Assembly (NCBI GenBank): GCA_023436515.1
Contig: JAEZIV010000353.1
Span: 1-10,864, forward strand
Length of the DNA stretch: 10,864 bases
Source of the DNA: Bacillota bacterium
Lineage (GTDB): Bacteria; Bacillota; Clostridia; Acetivibrionales; DSM-1351
Direction of reading: 5' to 3'
This document shows positions 1 to 6,242 of the stretch, piece after piece. Position 1 is the stretch's first letter; every line of letters begins with the position of its first letter. The notes beneath the pieces were generated by a model. The model worked only from the letters and a program-made list of their open reading frames with translations. It had not been told where the DNA came from and did not search any database. A program made the translations under genes and the position numbers.

Positions 1-91
1 TTTTCGAGTTAGCTTTTGAGTTAGTTTTCGAGTTAGCTTTAGAGTTAGTGTTCGAGTTAGGTTTTGAGTTAGCTTTCGAGTTAGCTTTTGA
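1..91. repeat. 12-bp imperfect tandem repeat (about 7.6 copies)
   Basis: On the minus strand the unit is TCRAAAGCTAAC, repeated head to tail from 91 to the window edge. Because 12 is a multiple of three, it encodes the SKAN/KANS peptide repeat. Copies differ at the serine wobble base (TCA, TCG, TCT) and at single coding positions (GCT to CCT or ACT; AAA to AAC). It therefore expanded by slippage or unequal crossing-over some time ago and has since drifted. The full copy number lies outside the window. Confidence 0.9.
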
Positions 92-160
92 GTTTATATT
101 TGTGATTTCCTTTTGGGAAGCTTTATTTGAATGCTTTTTCTTTCCCTTGCGCCTTCTCAT
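1..160 (-). CDS. Lys-rich KANS tetrapeptide-repeat protein, 5' part (runs off left edge)
   Basis: The first 53 codons of a minus-strand gene are visible and stay open to the window edge. The ATG at 158-160 has a good ribosome site (GGAGTG, about 8 nt upstream). The protein opens with a very basic stretch (MRRRKGKKKH), then a short linker (residues 11-23), then a Ser-Lys-Ala-Asn tetrapeptide repeat from about residue 24. Repeat variants seen are KANS, KPNS, NTNS and KTNS. There is no signal peptide or membrane segment in the visible part. The charge and low complexity suggest a disordered protein that might bind nucleic acid or polyanions, or be a spore or surface component, but this is inference. 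I do not recognise a family. The opposite frame reads as a Phe-Glu-Leu-Ala repeat without a ribosome site and is taken as a shadow. YmaF lies upstream on the same strand but ends in its own terminator. Confidence 0.72.
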   Translation of the reverse strand, partial: MRRRKGKKKHSNKASQKEITNINSKANSKANSKPNSNTNSKANSKTNSKANSK

Positions 161-271
161 ATTTAATCACTCCAGTATAAAATACTACCAATACCATAGT
201 ATGAAAAGTTTACATAAATCGCAACCTATGTTGGACTTTTAATACCTAATACCTAAGTGATTGAGGGTTAC

Positions 272-303
272 AAAAAAATCCAGCTCCAAGTTACTGGCTC
301 TGG
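272..303 (-). terminator. Rho-independent terminator after the YmaF-family gene
   Basis: On the minus strand CCAG-AG-CCA pairs with TGG-AG-CTGG (an AG/AG internal mismatch) around a short loop. It is followed by A and seven T (272-279). It lies about 20 nt past the YmaF stop and upstream of the next minus-strand gene, so the two genes are probably separate transcripts. Confidence 0.75.
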
Positions 304-324
304 ATAAAGAAAAATTGCGTGGTA

Positions 325-615
325 TTACTCTTTGAATATAGAGGTACGCCCGGAATACTGATGAATATGCTGTTCTGCTGGGAGTGTTTTTCCTGAATAG
401 TTGTGATAATGTCCTCCGTCAATATATATTGCCGGACTCGTGGAATCGGAATAGTAATGCATATGTCCATCGTCAAAGGTGGTGACACCTTCAAAATAAT
501 GGACATGACCATAGGTGTCAGGATTTATACTGGTTTGGCCCATATAATCATGGATGTGACCGTTATTATAAGAAGTCTCCCCACCGTATCTATGAGAATG
601 TGGAATATTTGGCAT
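325..615 (-). CDS. YmaF-family His-rich protein
   Basis: A 96-aa protein made almost wholly of a histidine motif of the type H-x-H-x-[YF]-x-[GD]-x-T. HxH pairs fall at residues 6-8, 20-22, 37-39, 51-53, 69-71 and 83-85. The spacing alternates 14, 17, 14, 18, 14, so the protein is really three copies of a 31-32-residue repeat with two HxH motifs each. This pattern matches the YmaF family of Bacillus and clostridia, whose function is not established. The regular HxH pairs suggest metal binding, which is inference. There is no signal peptide or membrane segment. The ATG at 613-615 has an AGAGGTGA ribosome site 7 nt upstream. The gene stands alone, with a terminator after it and a long non-coding region before it. 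Confidence 0.85.
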   Translation of the reverse strand: MPNIPHSHRYGGETSYNNGHIHDYMGQTSINPDTYGHVHYFEGVTTFDDGHMHYYSDSTSPAIYIDGGHYHNYSGKTLPAEQHIHQYSGRTSIFKE

Positions 616-908
616 GTCAAAATCACCTCTAAATATTTTATGTTTACCTATAAATTATTGCTACAAATACTCATCTTAATTCAATTTATAAAGTGAACAT
701 TACCATAACTCTTATGGTTATAAAATAAAGGGCTTTACAGCTTTTTAATATTGTGAAATGCCTAAATCGAAATAGCTAAAAGACATTTATATTGCTGCTT
801 CTGCTTTAATGATATACTAATATGCAAATTATATCAAGTAATGCAAAAAATATTGATATACACATCCACATAAAGCTACCATCAGTATGATGTATTTAAA
901 ACAAAAGA
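616..908. other. AT-rich non-coding region upstream of the YmaF-family gene
   Basis: I see no ribosome-site-supported ORF on either strand. It contains a short inverted repeat ACCATAA-ctc-TTATGGT (702-718), about 90 nt upstream of the YmaF start, which may be a regulatory site for that gene. A looser ATATCAA/TTGATAT pair lies at 831-837 and 853-859. No convincing -35/-10 pair for YmaF was found. A promoter of a sporulation sigma factor would not be recognised by this reading. Confidence 0.5.
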
Positions 909-997
909 GACACCTGATATATTATAGTTGCTCACTTTTTGTAGACAGTTATGCAAAATAACTGCCACCATGCATGGCACATTATATATCTGGTGTC
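909..997 (-). other. Long inverted repeat with two inner hairpins; branched terminator of terC or structured RNA
   Basis: The outer arms 909-926 and 980-997 are complementary over 18 bp with three mismatches (GACACC...GGTGTC at the ends). The enclosed 53 nt contain a perfect 7-bp hairpin (CAGTTAT 946-952 with ATAACTG 958-964) and a short GCCA/TGGC hairpin (964-967, 975-978). Together they can fold as a three-way junction. On the minus strand the element starts 8 nt past the terC stop and is followed by TCTTTTGTTTT, so an unusually large, branched terminator for terC is the simplest reading. A degenerate mobile-element end or a processed small RNA are alternatives. Confidence 0.55.
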
Positions 998-1005
998 GTC
1001 TAGTA

Positions 1006-1830
1006 TTATTTTCTACTATGTTTATTGAGTGCCATTGAGGTAACAATACTCAAAACCAATATAGAGATAATTACAGTAAGTGAAAGCTCAATCGGTACCT
1101 TAATATCAAAAAATAACAGTGAAAGCTTAACACCTGTGAAGGTTAGTATAAGAGCGACTCCATACTTCACATATTTAAACTTTTCATGTAGGTTACCCAG
1201 TACAAAATACATACTTCTGAGACCTAAAATAGCAAAAATATTTGATGTATAAACTATAAATGGATCTGTAGTTATGGAGAAAATAGCAGGTATTGAATCA
1301 ACAGCAAAAATTATGTCTGTGAATTCTATTAATATAAGTACCGCAAATAATGGTGTGGCATACAAAATTTTGTTTTTCCGAATAAAAAACTTATCCCCAT
1401 CAAGACTTTCTGATACGGGAATTATCTTCCCCAATAACTTAATAATCTTACTATCCTTGAGTTCTTTGTCTTCCTTTTCAAACAACATTTTAATTCCGCT
1501 GATGATAAGAATTGCTCCGAAGATATATAGCATCCAATGGAACTTATTAACTATTGTGACTCCAAGTAGAACAAAAATCAGCCTGAGAATTAAAGCTCCT
1601 GCTATACCATAATTCAGTACTCTTCTCTGATATTCCTGCTTTATTCCAAAGCTGCTGAATACCATAATAAACAGAAAGAGGTTATCTACACTCAAGCTTT
1701 TTTCAATAACAAAGCCTCCAAGAAATTCGAGTGCCTTTTCCTGCCCCATAAAAACGTAAACTCCCACATTAAATGCTAATGCCAGCCCAATCCAAAACGA
1801 AACCCATAATAATGCTTTTTTTGTTGACAT
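1006..1830 (-). CDS. TerC-family integral membrane protein (probable Mn2+ exporter)
   Basis: A 274-aa polytopic protein of the TerC/Alx/YkoY family, of normal length. Family motifs with membrane-embedded acidic residues are present: EKSLSVDN (43-50) and EFTDIIFAVDSIPA (169-182, with E169, D172 and D178), then SNIFAILGLRSMYF (196-209). Hydrophobic segments alternate with a short charged loop at about 118-155. Members of this family in Bacillus and E. coli export manganese and help metallate secreted enzymes. That role is supported here by a yybP-ykoY Mn riboswitch directly upstream. The ATG has GGAGG 5 nt upstream. The upstream same-strand gene is dedA; the riboswitch lies between them and decides read-through. 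A branched inverted repeat follows the stop. The tellurite-resistance name is historical. Confidence 0.93.
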   Translation of the reverse strand: MSTKKALLWVSFWIGLALAFNVGVYVFMGQEKALEFLGGFVIEKSLSVDNLFLFIMVFSSFGIKQEYQRRVLNYGIAGALILRLIFVLLGVTIVNKFHWMLYIFGAILIISGIKMLFEKEDKELKDSKIIKLLGKIIPVSESLDGDKFFIRKNKILYATPLFAVLILIEFTDIIFAVDSIPAIFSITTDPFIVYTSNIFAILGLRSMYFVLGNLHEKFKYVKYGVALILTFTGVKLSLLFFDIKVPIELSLTVIISILVLSIVTSMALNKHSRK

Positions 1831-1865
1831 ACTTTCCTCCGAGTTATTTTTTTATAAATTTATAT

Positions 1866-1911
1866 ATAAAAAGACTCTGAAAACAAAACATAAATGCTTT
1901 GCTTCAGAGTC
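1866..1911 (-). terminator. Riboswitch-controlled intrinsic terminator before terC
   Basis: On the minus strand GACTCTGAA (1903-1911) pairs perfectly over 9 bp with TTCAGAGTC (1873-1881), followed by five T. Its 5' strand includes CTCTGA, which is also the 3' side of the aptamer closing helix (pairing with TTAGAG near 1990-1995). Terminator and aptamer helix are therefore mutually exclusive. This is the expected ON-switch layout: Mn2+ binding holds the aptamer and lets transcription reach terC. Confidence 0.9.
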
Positions 1912-1998
1912 TCACGAATTATGGATTTACCGGGCAAAAAGTGCCGTAATGACGATTAATCCTCTGTATCGGGTACAGACCATTACTCCCTCTAATTG
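1905..1998 (-). ncRNA. yybP-ykoY manganese riboswitch aptamer
   Basis: The minus-strand sequence between dedA and terC carries the hallmarks of the yybP-ykoY Mn2+ aptamer. A GGGAGTA segment lies right after the closing helix. A hairpin CTGTA-cccga-TACAG follows. The conserved metal-binding loop CGTCA sits at the head of the second helical arm, followed by TTACGGC...GCCCGGTAA and AATCC pairing back to GGATT. It ends with TGAGAC before the expression platform. In this class the two loop segments dock and bind Mn2+ directly. The aptamer starts within about 5 nt of the dedA stop. I see no clear promoter just upstream, so it may act on read-through from dedA. Confidence 0.93.
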
Positions 1999-2002
1999 AA
2001 TA

Positions 2003-2653
2003 TCAATTAACTTTTGATTTACCTTTTCTACTGCTGATCCAGGATATAAGTATTGGTAAAGCTGAAATAGCTACAATTGCAAGAATGACAAGGGTAAAAT
2101 TCTCACTTACAACAGGAATATTTCCGAAGAAATAACCTGAAAAAATACATATACTAACCCAGGATACTCCGCCGACAATGTTGTATAAAATAAATCTTCC
2201 ATAGGACATACTCCCCATTCCCGCTACAAAAGGTGCAAAGGTTCTGATTATCGGTATGTATCTTGCAATGATAACAGTTTTACCACCATGCTTCTCATAA
2301 AACTTATGTGCTTTATCCAAATGCTTTCGATTAAGAAATCTAACATTTTGCTTTTTAAATATTTTAGGGCCAAGATATTTTCCAATATGATAATTTACTG
2401 TATCACCAATAATAGCTGCTGTCATAAGAACTATAGTTGATATCCATAGATTAAGAGCGCCAATAGCGGAAAGGGATCCAATAACAAAAATCAGCGAATC
2501 TCCTGGTAGGAACGGTGTCACAAATAGACCTGTTTCACAAAAAACAATTATAAAAATGAGTACATAAGTTAAACTGCCGATGCTCTGGATAATATCTGTC
2601 AAGTACCTATCTAGATGAATAAAGAAATCAATTACTGTGTAAATTAAATCCAT
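2003..2653 (-). CDS. DedA-family membrane protein
   Basis: A 216-aa DedA (SNARE-associated/VTT) family protein. Conserved features are CETG (39-42), FLPGDSLIF (48-56), GDTVNYHIGKYLG (83-95) and the re-entrant region HGGKTVIIARYIPIIRTFAPFVAG (122-145). The last includes two arginines (R131, R137) that, with E40 and D52, match the functionally required charged residues known in E. coli YqjA. Family members support membrane potential and pH homeostasis, and some recycle undecaprenyl phosphate across the membrane; which applies here is not shown. I chose the ATG at 2651-2653, preceded by GGAGG at 4 nt. A GTG at 2687-2689 would add 12 residues but has no ribosome site and breaks family similarity. 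It is probably the first gene of a transcript that can read on through the Mn riboswitch into terC. Confidence 0.92.
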   Translation of the reverse strand: MDLIYTVIDFFIHLDRYLTDIIQSIGSLTYVLIFIIVFCETGLFVTPFLPGDSLIFVIGSLSAIGALNLWISTIVLMTAAIIGDTVNYHIGKYLGPKIFKKQNVRFLNRKHLDKAHKFYEKHGGKTVIIARYIPIIRTFAPFVAGMGSMSYGRFILYNIVGGVSWVSICIFSGYFFGNIPVVSENFTLVILAIVAISALPILISWISSRKGKSKVN

Positions 2654-2778
2654 TTTTCCTCCGTATACTGAAACATGTATAACATACACATTGTAATATG
2701 TAAAATAAAATGCGTCAATGTGTTGATTGTTAATTCTATGTTAAACTTATAGCACAAAATCACTCTTTATATACCATT

Positions 2779-2807
2779 ATAGTATAAATATTCTTAATTG
2801 ATAACAA
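2779..2807 (-). promoter_or_regulatory. Candidate promoter of dedA
   Basis: On the minus strand TTGTTA (2802-2807) and TACTAT (2779-2784) are separated by 17 bp, with further TATA-like sequence just downstream. It lies about 125 nt before the dedA start. The region is very AT-rich, so chance matches are likely. Confidence 0.4.
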
Positions 2808-2813
2808 ATTGCC

Positions 2814-2822
2814 TGTTATAAT
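2814..2822 (+). promoter_or_regulatory. Extended -10 promoter of the LysM-CAP gene
   Basis: TGTTATAAT is a perfect extended -10 element, about 40 nt upstream of the TTG start. No good -35 stands at 17 bp (TTGATA at 2798 is only 13 bp away), which is tolerable for an extended -10 promoter. It overlaps the divergent dedA promoter region. Confidence 0.5.
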
Positions 2823-2862
2823 ATGCTAAATCACTGAAATAATACTTTTGAGGTGATAAAAT

Positions 2863-3480
2863 TTGAAGAGACTAATTATAGCTGTAATAGTTGTATTCAG
2901 CTTATTGACTGTAGGGGTATTTGCCAGTACAACCTATACTGTAAAACCCGGAGATACCTTGAATAAAATAGCTGAAAAACACAATACAACTACCGGAAAA
3001 ATAATTGAAAACAATCCTCAGATTAAGAATGCCAATTCAATCAAACCTGGTCAGAAGCTGAGTATTCCAACCCAAAATGGAACGTCAGTTAATGACTATG
3101 AAAAAGAGGTTGCACGACTTGTAAATGCAGAAAGATCCAAAAGAGGTCTTCAAACACTGAAGCTTGACACCAAAATTTCAAAGGTTGCACGGCTGAAATG
3201 TCAGAATATGATCTCAAAAAACTATTTCTCTCACACTTCACCAACCTATGGTTCACCCTTTAATATGATGGAAGCCTTTGGTATTAAGTTTTCTACCGCA
3301 GGTGAAAACATTGCTTATGGTCAAAAAACCCCGGCAGAGGTAATGCAAAGCTGGATGAATTCCCCGGGGCACAGAGCAAATATATTGAGCAGTACTTACT
3401 CAAATATAGGTGTTGGTTTTGCAACATCAAAAACAGGTGTAAAATATTGGACTCAAATGTTTACAAAGCCCCTGAAGTAA
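2863..3480 (+). CDS. Secreted LysM-CAP (SCP/YkwD-like) protein
   Basis: A 205-aa exported protein. Residues 1-22 form a signal peptide (KR, hydrophobic core, VFAS). Residues 24-68 are one LysM peptidoglycan-binding domain (YTVKPGDTLNKIAEKH...IKPGQKLSIP). Residues 77-203 are a CAP domain of the bacterial YkwD type. The CAP cavity residues are present: H124 (YFSHTSP), E148 (AGENIAYG) and H170 (SPGHRANIL). LysM-CAP proteins are common on clostridial and bacillar cells and spores. Their biochemical activity is unsettled, so a cell-wall-attached role is as far as the sequence goes. The start is a TTG with GAGGTG 7 nt upstream; no in-frame ATG or GTG offers the signal peptide. It is monocistronic, divergent from dedA and convergent with the feo operon across a shared terminator. 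Confidence 0.93.
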   Translation: MKRLIIAVIVVFSLLTVGVFASTTYTVKPGDTLNKIAEKHNTTTGKIIENNPQIKNANSIKPGQKLSIPTQNGTSVNDYEKEVARLVNAERSKRGLQTLKLDTKISKVARLKCQNMISKNYFSHTSPTYGSPFNMMEAFGIKFSTAGENIAYGQKTPAEVMQSWMNSPGHRANILSSTYSNIGVGFATSKTGVKYWTQMFTKPLK

Positions 3481-3497
3481 TTGTGTAAATTAGAATG

Positions 3498-3536
3498 AAA
3501 CAGTATCCGGCAGTTATGGTCGGATACTGTTTTGTT
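3498..3536. terminator. Bidirectional terminator between the LysM-CAP gene and the feo operon
   Basis: A perfect 12-bp stem, AAACAGTATCCG (3498-3509) with CGGATACTGTTT (3521-3532), encloses an 11-nt loop. It lies 18 nt past the LysM-CAP stop and about 20 nt past the end of the minus-strand feo operon. The T-run is short on both sides (TTTTGTT on plus, TTT on minus), so it serves convergent transcripts, more strongly on the plus strand. Confidence 0.8.
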
Positions 3537-3553
3537 ATCATAAAAAGTATGGA

Positions 3554-3703
3554 TCAAAGGTCAGCCTTACCCGAACTGCAGCAATCAGCCTTATTGCAGC
3601 CCGAGCAACCGCCGCAGCCCCCGCTTTTCTTATTCTTCACAATTTTCTTTATTGCAAAGAAGAGTACCAGGCATACTATCCCAATCAAAATATAGTCAAT
3701 CAT
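3554..3703 (-). CDS. FeoB-associated Cys-rich membrane protein
   Basis: A 49-aa protein, last in the feo operon. Residues 1-18 form one membrane segment (MIDYILIGIVCLVLFFAI). A short Lys-rich stretch (KKIVKNKK) follows, then a Cys-rich tail with CGGCSGC (about 29-35) and a CC pair near residue 41. This layout is that of the FeoB-associated Cys-rich membrane protein family. It is usually encoded directly after feoB, possibly playing the part FeoC plays in enterobacteria or binding iron as it enters; the role is not established. The ATG at 3701-3703 has AGGAGG 7 nt upstream. An overlapping ATG at 3710 is out of frame. The gap to feoB is 35 nt, with no terminator seen. Confidence 0.93.
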   Translation of the reverse strand: MIDYILIGIVCLVLFFAIKKIVKNKKSGGCGGCSGCNKADCCSSGKADL

Positions 3704-3738
3704 GGCGCATCCTCCTATTTCTATAAAATGGCAACCGC

Positions 3739-5907
3739 TTAGCGAGAAGGCTCAACGTACTTATTCCTGCCGCGAACCTTATTTATAATACCGATGGCAA
3801 GAGCTGCAGCAAGCATTACTCCAAAGATTATTAAAACAATATCTCCATTTATAACGGAATTCTCTGCTGCCGATTCCATAAGGGATATTTCAAGGACTTT
3901 GGGTTCAACTGCTGATGTCCCTCTAAATATGATGCCTCCTATGCTATTAACGAGGAAGGCACTAACATAGGCAATACCTGTTTGATAGCCTACAGCAAAA
4001 AGTGTTGACCTCCAGGAGCCAAATTCCTTTTTCATAGAGCCTATTGCCGCAAAGCAAGGAGCAGCAAACAATGTAAACATCATAAAGGCAAAGGCTGTAA
4101 CCTGTGTAAAGGTTATAGGCACCACAGACCCTACAGATGCGAAGGTTGCTACAACCACCTCTTTTGCCACAAGGCCTGTCAGTGATGCTACAACAGGAGC
4201 CCAGCTGTCTCCAAAGCCCAGAGGTATGAAAATCCACCTTAATGCGTGACCGATAGTAGCCAGCATGCTTTCATCTATCCTATCAGCTCCAACGTACTGC
4301 AATGAAAAGCTGAAATTTTGCAAAATCCACAATGCCGTACATGCAACGAATATTACCGTACCTGCCTTCTTAACGAAGGATTTTGCTTTTTCCCACATGT
4401 GAATTGTTACACCCTTGAGCCTTGGAAGCTTATAATTTGGTAACTCCATTACAAAGGGTGCAGGATCTCCGGAGAATCTGCGGGTCTTTTTAAGAATAAT
4501 CCCCGATAGAATAACCATTGAAATCGATATAAGGTACATCGAAGGACCTACCCAGGTTTCCTTAGGAAACATCATTGCTATAAACATTGCGAAAACCGGA
4601 AGCTTTGCCCCACAGGGTATAAAGGGAGTAAGCATAATGGTCATTTTTCGGTCCTTTTCATTTTCGATGGTTCTGCTGGCCATTATTCCCGGAATTGAAC
4701 AGCCTGTACCAATTAACATGGGTATAAAGGATTTACCGGATAGACCGAATTTTCTGAAGATTCTATCCATAATAAATGCAACTCTGGCCATATAACCGCT
4801 GTCCTCAAGCAAGGACAGAAACAGGAACAATATCATCAGCTGAGGTACATAGATGAATATTGCTGAGATACTGCCAACTATTCCATTTACAATAAGGTCT
4901 AAAACCCATGCTGAAGCACCAAGGCTGGTGAGACCCGACTCCACTCCACCCTGAATCCAGCCGAAAAAGCTCTCAACCCATCCAATGGTCATATCTCCGA
5001 CAGTAGTAATGGATATGTAATAAATAACCCATAAAATTCCGAAAAATATGGGGAGTGCCAGCCACCTGTTTGTTACAACTCTGTCGATTTTATCAGAGCT
5101 GCTCATACCCTTGCTGCTTTTTTTATAGCATTTTGAAATAATTCTTCCCAGGTAGTTGTATCTCTCATTGGTAATAATACTTTCCGAGTCGTCATCAGCT
5201 TCCTCTTCACATGCCTTAATGATTTTTTCAATATCAGCGGCCATGCCGGACTCCAGCTTAAGCTTTTCCTGTATCTTTTCATCTCTTTCAAAAAGCTTTA
5301 TAGCATACCAGCGGGTTTCGGCCTGTACAGAAGCGACTCCTTCCAGCATATCCGAGATATTATTTATTACAGCTTCAACTCCATCCTCAAACCTATGTTG
5401 AGCAATTGCTTTAGTGGAGGCCTTTGAAAGGTCAATTGCCTTGGTTATAAGCTCCTTCAGACCGGCACCCTTAACTGCGGAGGTTTCGACTACCATGCAG
5501 CCTAACTCCTTAGAAAGCTGGGCTGTGTTAATCTTATCTCCGCTTTTTTCAACAACATCCATCATATTCAGTGCAATTATTGTAGGTATTCCAAGTTCCA
5601 GTAATTGTGTTGTAAGATACAGATTTCTTTCTAAATTTGAAGCATCAACTATATTTACAATAACCTCCGGCTTATCTTCAAGAAGATAATTTCTGGTTAT
5701 AACCTCTTCCAACGTATAGGGAGACAGCGAATAGATTCCCGGAAGGTCCATAATAATAACGTCCTTGCGCCCCTTTAGCTTACCTTCCTTCTTTTCAACT
5801 GTAACACCCGGCCAATTACCAACATATTGAGAACTGCCCGTTAACTCATTAAACATCGTGGTTTTTCCGCAGTTTGGATTTCCTGCCAGAGCTATTTTAA
5901 TTGACAT
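3739..5907 (-). CDS. feoB: Ferrous iron transport protein B (FeoB)
   Basis: A 722-aa GTPase-coupled Fe2+ transporter of the cytoplasmic membrane. The N-terminal G domain has G1 GNPNCGKT (9-16), G2 around T36, G3 DLPG (54-57), G4 NMMD (114-117) and G5 SAVKG (143-147). A helical GDI-like domain (about 170-265) follows. The membrane part starts near residue 283 and includes the first Gate motif GTGCSIPGIMASRTI (400-414, C403) with PCGAKLPVF (431-439, C432). The second Gate is at about 563-590 (LGFGDSWAP...VAKEVVVATF), with a third cysteine at 618. All motifs are intact and the length is normal for the family. The ATG has AGGAGG at 6 nt. It follows two feoA genes after a 96-nt gap that holds an iron-box-like inverted repeat and an AU-rich hairpin, so its level may be set apart from feoA. 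Confidence 0.97.
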   Translation of the reverse strand: MSIKIALAGNPNCGKTTMFNELTGSSQYVGNWPGVTVEKKEGKLKGRKDVIIMDLPGIYSLSPYTLEEVITRNYLLEDKPEVIVNIVDASNLERNLYLTTQLLELGIPTIIALNMMDVVEKSGDKINTAQLSKELGCMVVETSAVKGAGLKELITKAIDLSKASTKAIAQHRFEDGVEAVINNISDMLEGVASVQAETRWYAIKLFERDEKIQEKLKLESGMAADIEKIIKACEEEADDDSESIITNERYNYLGRIISKCYKKSSKGMSSSDKIDRVVTNRWLALPIFFGILWVIYYISITTVGDMTIGWVESFFGWIQGGVESGLTSLGASAWVLDLIVNGIVGSISAIFIYVPQLMILFLFLSLLEDSGYMARVAFIMDRIFRKFGLSGKSFIPMLIGTGCSIPGIMASRTIENEKDRKMTIMLTPFIPCGAKLPVFAMFIAMMFPKETWVGPSMYLISISMVILSGIILKKTRRFSGDPAPFVMELPNYKLPRLKGVTIHMWEKAKSFVKKAGTVIFVACTALWILQNFSFSLQYVGADRIDESMLATIGHALRWIFIPLGFGDSWAPVVASLTGLVAKEVVVATFASVGSVVPITFTQVTAFAFMMFTLFAAPCFAAIGSMKKEFGSWRSTLFAVGYQTGIAYVSAFLVNSIGGIIFRGTSAVEPKVLEISLMESAAENSVINGDIVLIIFGVMLAAALAIGIINKVRGRNKYVEPSR

Positions 5908-5936
5908 TGATTGCCTCCTATTTCACATTCTTTTAT

Positions 5937-5954
5937 GGTTAGCAAAGGCTAACT
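5937..5954 (-). promoter_or_regulatory. Iron-box-like inverted repeat in the feoA-feoB gap
   Basis: GGTTAGCAAAGGCTAACT has arms GGTTAGC and GCTAACT around four bases, six of seven pairs matching. It shares spacing and core with the box at the feo promoter (6634-6651) and resembles the GGTTAG...CTAACC core of DtxR/IdeR operators. It sits 30 nt upstream of feoB, with TATAAG just upstream on the minus strand. It could be the operator of an internal feoB promoter or a roadblock site. Confidence 0.6.
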
Positions 5955-5969
5955 TATACTTAAAAATTT

Positions 5970-6000
5970 GAATAAATTTATATGCTTAATAAATTTATTC
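5970..6000 (-). other. Perfect AU-rich hairpin directly after the second feoA
   Basis: GAATAAATTTA (5970-5980) and TAAATTTATTC (5990-6000) are perfect 11-bp inverted arms around 9 nt. The element starts 3 nt past the feoA stop. On the minus strand it is followed by AAATTTTTAAG, so it could be a weak attenuator or an mRNA-end stabiliser that sets the feoA to feoB ratio. An AT-rich stem of this kind is too weak to be called a certain terminator. Confidence 0.5.
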
Positions 6001-6003
6001 CAT

Positions 6004-6225
6004 CTACTCAACAATAATCTTTTCGGCATCGGCTTTTCTTAGTGAAAGCTCGTAGCCTCTGACAGTAACCTCAATGGGATCTCCGAAGGGAGCTACCTTT
6101 CTTACGACAATGGCAGCACCCTTTGTAATACCCATATCCATAATTCTTCTTTTGGTGGCACCCTCACCCTCGAGCTTTATAACAGTTACAGCTTCACCAG
6201 GAGCAGTTGCTTTAAGTGTTTTCAT
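6004..6225 (-). CDS. feoA: FeoA family protein (second copy)
   Basis: A 73-aa stand-alone FeoA domain, a small SH3-like beta barrel that supports FeoB, probably at its cytoplasmic side. Typical features are the N-terminal APGEAVTVIKLEG stretch, the helix with RRIMDMGITKG (27-37), the APFGDPIEVTVRGYELSLRK core (45-64) and a final EKIIVE. This copy is closer to the canonical FeoA pattern than the preceding one. The ATG has a GGAGGA site at about 7 nt. It follows the first feoA by 17 nt, so the two are co-transcribed. Whether the pair form a heteromer is not shown. Confidence 0.95.
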   Translation of the reverse strand: MKTLKATAPGEAVTVIKLEGEGATKRRIMDMGITKGAAIVVRKVAPFGDPIEVTVRGYELSLRKADAEKIIVE

Positions 6226-6242
6226 ATAGCTTCCTCCTCACC

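Noticed and set aside
1..91. CRISPR array at the left edge
   Set aside because: The 12-bp units are contiguous with no spacers and keep a reading frame, so this is a coding tandem repeat.
48..242. Plus-strand frame with a Phe-Glu-Leu repeat
   Set aside because: No ribosome site, and it is the complement of the better-supported minus-strand KANS-repeat gene; its later part has no repeat or domain.
403..696. Plus-strand frame opposite the YmaF-family gene
   Set aside because: Its sequence is a mirror of the His-rich repeats, with no ribosome site or known domain.
909..997. Complete MITE or insertion sequence
   Set aside because: No flanking target-site duplication and no transposase remnant could be seen; only the inverted repeat is supported.
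2654..2689. GTG start giving a 228-aa DedA protein
   Set aside because: No ribosome site before the GTG, while GGAGG stands 4 nt before the ATG at 2651-2653, which matches the usual family N-terminus.
3495..3695. Plus-strand 66-codon frame opposite the Cys-rich protein gene
   Set aside because: It starts in the terminator stem, lacks a ribosome site, and the minus strand encodes a recognisable FeoB-associated Cys-rich protein.
3962..4237. Minus-strand frame inside feoB
   Set aside because: Out-of-frame shadow of intact feoB, with no ribosome site or domain of its own.
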